From: CAVPRW01 sp046727435 [NCBI: bacterium] | GTDB lineage: Bacteria; Tectomicrobia; Entotheonellia; J063 | Assembly: GCA_046727435.1 (NCBI GenBank) | Contig: JBKPCR010000537.1 | Coordinates: 1-9,645, forward strand | DNA: 9,645 nucleotides | Direction: 5' to 3' | Part shown: positions 6,923 through 9,645 of the stretch, one piece after another | Numbering within the stretch: the stretch's first letter is position 1 | How the letters are laid out: every line of letters starts with the position of its first letter | Notes under the pieces: model-generated | Database searches by the model: none | What the model saw: only the letters and a program-made list of their open reading frames with translations | Told to the model about the DNA's origin: nothing | Position numbers and translations under genes: made by a program

Positions 6923-8242
6923 GTGCGACTGATGCCGAACACCCTAACGCTCGTGGCTGCCATGATGGCGCTGTCCGCACTCGGCCTGACCGCACATGCG
7001 GCGCAAAGTCCCGTGCAGCTCGGTCCTCGCCCATTCTACCTAGTCGACCAGCTGGACGAAGGCGAGCTCAAGAACAAACTTGCGGCATGCGTTGCCAACA
7101 TTGACAGGTATACGCCTCACGACTTCTCGATTGGGCATCGCGGGGCGGCCCTGCAGTTCCCAGAGCATACCAAGGAGGCCTACGAAGCGGGCCGTCGGAT
7201 GGGGGCAGGCATCCTCGAGTGCGATGTGACCTTCACCAAGGATGGCGAGCTCGTGTGCCGTCACGCTCAGTGCGACTTGCACACCACCACGAATATCCTC
7301 GTTACTGACCTCGCCAGTACATGGCGAGTGCCCTTCACCCCAGCCGCGTTCGACGCGAGCGACACGCGGGTGAAGGCCGCCACAGCGCTGTGCTGTACCA
7401 CCGATATCTCCTTAGAGGAGTTCAAGAGCCTCAAAGGGAAGATGGACGCGTCCGACCCGAACGCGACCACCGTTGAGGCATTCGTCAGAGGCACCCCGAG
7501 CTTCCGGACTGACCTCTATGCCACCGGTGGCACTCTGCTCAGCCATCAGGAGAGCATCGAGCTCATTGGCAGCTTGGGAGCGAAGTTCACACCAGAGCTC
7601 AAAGGCATCGATCGGGACAGCCAGGGGAACCCTCTCGTCGCGGAAAACGAGGGGTTCGGCGCGTCCGGCCTGGACCAGCGGAGCTACGCGCGCAAGATGA
7701 TCCAGGAGTACATCGACGCCGGCATCGATCCAAGCCAGGTCTTTGCCCAGTCGTTCAACCTTGCCGACGTGCTCCAATGGATTGACGAGTTCCCGACATT
7801 CGGCCTGCAGACCGTGTACCTCATCAGCGAAAATCCGCAGGACAAACTCGCGGGCCGGGTAAGCGACATCCAGCAAAATCCGCCGACGTTGGAGGCGTTC
7901 CTCGAGGTCCGGAATATAGGGGTCAATATCATTGCGCCGCCCATGCCCGTCCTTCTCAAGGCCAGCGCGGACGACACACAGATCACGCCTTCCGAGTACG
8001 GCAAACGCGCCAGGCAGGCGGGCTTCGACCTGATCTCCTGGACGACGGAGCGCTCTGGTCGCATCGTGGAGAACGTGCTGGAAGGCGGCGAGACCTTCTA
8101 CTACCAGACCACGCTCGACGCCTTCAACAACGATGGCGATATCCTGCGCACCATTGATGTGCTCGCCCAGGATGTCGGCATCATCGGCCTGTTCTCGGAC
8201 TGGCCGGCCACGACCACCTTCTACGCTAACTGCCTGAAATAA
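6923..8242 (+). CDS. Exported glycerophosphodiester phosphodiesterase
   Basis: A 439-residue protein. The chosen start is GTG at 6923, because GGAGG (6911-6915) sits 7 nt before it; ATG 6932 would be 16 nt away and shorten the N-terminus by three residues. Residues 1-26 form a Sec signal peptide ending in AHA, so it should act in the periplasm or outside. The GDPD TIM-barrel motifs are present: GHRG (71-74) with Glu81, LECDVTFTKDG (98-108) carrying Glu99 and Asp101 as metal ligands, His114 in CRHAQCDLH, ELK (225-227) and a closing GLFSDWP (422-428). The family hydrolyses glycerophosphodiesters from phospholipid breakdown to glycerol-3-phosphate and an alcohol. It is longer than the minimal 250-300-residue enzymes because of an insert at about 130-215 and an extended C-terminal half. 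It sits between a phosphodiesterase relic and a PhoX-type phosphatase, consistent with phosphate scavenging. Exact substrate is unknown. Confidence 0.93.
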   Translation: MRLMPNTLTLVAAMMALSALGLTAHAAQSPVQLGPRPFYLVDQLDEGELKNKLAACVANIDRYTPHDFSIGHRGAALQFPEHTKEAYEAGRRMGAGILECDVTFTKDGELVCRHAQCDLHTTTNILVTDLASTWRVPFTPAAFDASDTRVKAATALCCTTDISLEEFKSLKGKMDASDPNATTVEAFVRGTPSFRTDLYATGGTLLSHQESIELIGSLGAKFTPELKGIDRDSQGNPLVAENEGFGASGLDQRSYARKMIQEYIDAGIDPSQVFAQSFNLADVLQWIDEFPTFGLQTVYLISENPQDKLAGRVSDIQQNPPTLEAFLEVRNIGVNIIAPPMPVLLKASADDTQITPSEYGKRARQAGFDLISWTTERSGRIVENVLEGGETFYYQTTLDAFNNDGDILRTIDVLAQDVGIIGLFSDWPATTTFYANCLK

Positions 8243-8243
8243 T

Positions 8244-8261
8244 CGTCCCGTCCCTGGGACG
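8244..8261 (+). terminator. Small hairpin after the GDPD gene, weak terminator candidate
   Basis: CGTCCC (8244-8249) and GGGACG (8256-8261) form a 6-bp GC-rich stem with a 6-nt loop, starting one base after the GDPD stop codon. No T-run follows, so intrinsic termination is doubtful; it may only attenuate read-through into the downstream PhoX gene or protect the transcript end. Confidence 0.3.
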
Positions 8262-8359
8262 CGACAGAGCCCGGCTGCGGTGAGTGGCCGCCGCGATGCC
8301 AGCGCGGATGGCCCTCCGCAAAAATACACGACCGTTCACCCGCCTGGAGGATTCGCGCT

Positions 8360-8740
8360 ATGAGTAACCTGACCCGAAGGGAATTCCTGAAGTTCATCGG
8401 CGCCTCTGGCGCCATCGTGGCCATGGGCTCCCTCGCCACGCTGCGCGAGGCACACGCGTTCGGCTTGTGGTTCACGCCGGTGCGCCTCCCGAGCCCGCTG
8501 CCGATCTACACGATCAGCGCGAGCTGGCTCGCGACCGGCCTGAACGGCACGGGGGAAAAGCTACTCGCGAGCCCGACGGCCGAGCTTCCGACTTACGAGG
8601 TCGTCGACGATGTGATCGTGCCGCCCGAGTACGAGCGCTACATCATCGTGCAGTGGGGCGAGCGCGTCTATCCGAACGCGGACGACTACTTCGGGTTCAA
8701 CAACGACCATACCGGCTATGTCCCGATCCGGGGGTCGTAA
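8360..8740 (+). CDS. phoX: PhoX-type alkaline phosphatase, N-terminal fragment (gene split by in-frame stop)
   Basis: GGAGG (8346-8350) precedes ATG 8360. The 126 codons begin with a twin-arginine signal, TRREFLKFIGASGA (5-18), followed by a hydrophobic stretch and a likely cleavage after AHA near residue 33. The cofactor-loaded protein would thus be exported folded. The rest (VQWGERVYPNADDYFGFNNDH) is the start of the DUF839/PhoX domain, which in known members is a calcium- and iron-dependent phosphomonoesterase. The frame stops at TAA 8738-8740, yet the same frame continues with family sequence (DGLLVINHEY) directly after it. This is therefore the front of one PhoX gene rather than a complete small protein. 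Likely explanations are a nonsense mutation (one change from AAA, GAA or CAA), a sequencing error, or less likely read-through. Three other genes here use TAA or TAG normally, so general recoding is unlikely. Alone, the product would be inactive. Confidence 0.85.
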   Translation: MSNLTRREFLKFIGASGAIVAMGSLATLREAHAFGLWFTPVRLPSPLPIYTISASWLATGLNGTGEKLLASPTAELPTYEVVDDVIVPPEYERYIIVQWGERVYPNADDYFGFNNDHTGYVPIRGS

Positions 8741-8752
8741 GACGGTCTCCTG

Positions 8753-9610
8753 GTGATCAACCACGAGTACACGTCGTACCCGTTCCACCAGCTCTGTCCG
8801 GGTGTGAACACCGGCTTCGGAAACGTCGATCCCGGGCCTGGGAACCGGACATTCGAGGCCGCCACAGGCCTGGTACTACCGAGCAAAGCCAACATTTTCG
8901 ACCTGACGCCCGAAGAGAAACGGCAGCTCTACGGGGAGCAGTGCTACAATGTGGGCCTGTCGGTGCTCCGCGTGAAGCGCCAGCACTTCCGAAGCAAGCT
9001 CGACGTCGTCTCGGGCGACGAGCATAACCGCCGCGTGCACCTGCTCTCCGGGCTTGCGGTGAACCAAGACCGCACCGACGGGTACCAGAACATGCTCGGT
9101 TGGGGCCCGACACCACATGAATCAGGTGACGACGATTACCTGGTCGGCACCGGCCCGGCCGCCAGCCAGGTGTTCGACCTCAGCTCCGACGGCCTCGGCA
9201 ACAAAATCATCGGCACCGGTTTCAACTGTTCCGGCGGCACCACCCCCTGGGGCACAGTCCTCAGCGCCGAGGAGAATTTCCAGGGCAGCGTCGCACGATT
9301 CACCTCGGGCCCCAACCTGGACCAGATCAACCTTGCCAGCTCGTTCTACATCGGCGTCCAAGAAGAAGTGGCGCCCGACGGGACGCAGCTCGGCTACATC
9401 GCGGACACGACTGGCGCCGAGTTCGGCCAGGTCGGCGAGAAGTACGGATGGCTGGTGGAGATCGACCTGCGCAATCCCGGCTCTCGGGTCAAGAAGCACA
9501 CCTCCCCCTTGGACGGAATCGTGGCATATTGTTGTGTTGGACCAACAACGGGCAGAGGCCAACGAATATCCTTGCTAAAGGAGCCCAGCGGCACGAAGGT
9601 CGAGCCGTAA
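8753..9610 (+). CDS. phoX: PhoX-type alkaline phosphatase (DUF839), central fragment, likely pseudogene
   Basis: This is the continuation, in the same frame, of the fragment that ends at 8740. The nominal start is GTG 8753, but it has no ribosome binding site and falls inside the conserved sequence DGLLVINHEYTSYPF, so independent translation is doubtful. Family landmarks follow in order: INHEYTSYPF, the FNCSGGTTPWGTVLSAEENF block (9221-9280) and YGWLVEIDLRNPGSRVKKHT (about 9443-9502). Many PhoX proteins I recall have CEEN where this one has AEEN (Ala codon 9266-9268), a change at a likely metal-site position. After KKHT the expected LGRFRHEN-type continuation is missing: the frame gives SPLDGIVAYCC and runs to TAA 9608. 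A different frame from 9508 reads LGR and stays open to the window edge, but resembles the family no further. Full-length relatives are about 600 residues or more, so the C-terminal half is absent here. Family identity is firm; an active product is unlikely. Confidence 0.8.
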   Translation: MINHEYTSYPFHQLCPGVNTGFGNVDPGPGNRTFEAATGLVLPSKANIFDLTPEEKRQLYGEQCYNVGLSVLRVKRQHFRSKLDVVSGDEHNRRVHLLSGLAVNQDRTDGYQNMLGWGPTPHESGDDDYLVGTGPAASQVFDLSSDGLGNKIIGTGFNCSGGTTPWGTVLSAEENFQGSVARFTSGPNLDQINLASSFYIGVQEEVAPDGTQLGYIADTTGAEFGQVGEKYGWLVEIDLRNPGSRVKKHTSPLDGIVAYCCVGPTTGRGQRISLLKEPSGTKVEP

Positions 9611-9645
9611 AAAGTGAAATCCAGCAGCCCATCGGACCGCTGCTC

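Noticed and set aside
7412-8329. 305-codon minus-strand open frame
   Set aside because: It is antisense to the GDPD gene, which has clear catalytic motifs. Long antisense frames are expected opposite GC-rich genes; this one has no recognisable domain.
9394-9645. Minus-strand frame open to the right edge
   Set aside because: It reads like a plausible peptide near the edge (DFTFYGSTFVPLGSF) but shows no recognised motif and is mostly antisense to the PhoX fragment. More sequence to the right would be needed to judge it.
1-9645. CRISPR array, tRNA, rRNA, transposase or defence genes
   Set aside because: No regularly spaced repeats, no tRNA-like TTCGA arm in a cloverleaf context, and no such protein motifs were seen on either strand.

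Overview
The window reads as GC-rich bacterial chromosome from a Gram-negative-type organism. It has clear Shine-Dalgarno sites, Sec and Tat export signals, and a periplasmic-type cytochrome c protein. I cannot name the phylum. Long stretches without intact genes and at least two broken genes suggest a loosely packed genome with ongoing gene decay. All recognisable genes lie on the + strand.

Positions 1-1006 hold no gene I can support, only a perfect 16-bp hairpin and a short sequence that recurs near 2.37 kb. Positions 1007-2188 encode an exported di-heme cytochrome c / di-heme oxidoreductase (DUF1111 type). Positions 2189-2786 are intergenic and carry a 33-nt imperfect inverted repeat plus a weak Pho-box-like sequence. 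Positions 2787-5546 encode a large secreted nuclease of the ExeM/NucH type, tightly followed by a VOC-fold protein at 5557-5952.

Positions 5982-6465 hold the wrecked remains of a secreted alkaline-phosphatase-superfamily phosphodiesterase, recognisable only by joining pieces from three reading frames. Positions 6466-6910 show nothing recognisable. Positions 6923-8242 encode an exported glycerophosphodiester phosphodiesterase. From 8360 to about 9610 lies a Tat-exported PhoX-type alkaline phosphatase (DUF839). It is split by an in-frame TAA and loses its family sequence near 9503.

The common theme from 2.8 kb to the right edge is extracytoplasmic release of phosphate from organic phosphorus: DNA or RNA (nuclease), nucleotide or other phosphodiesters (the relic), glycerophosphodiesters (GDPD) and phosphomonoesters (PhoX). 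This looks like a phosphate-scavenging cluster in which the phosphodiesterase and the phosphatase are now decaying. The families are recognised from motifs; the shared role and the decay history are inference. I saw no CRISPR array, tRNA, rRNA, integrase, transposase or defence system.
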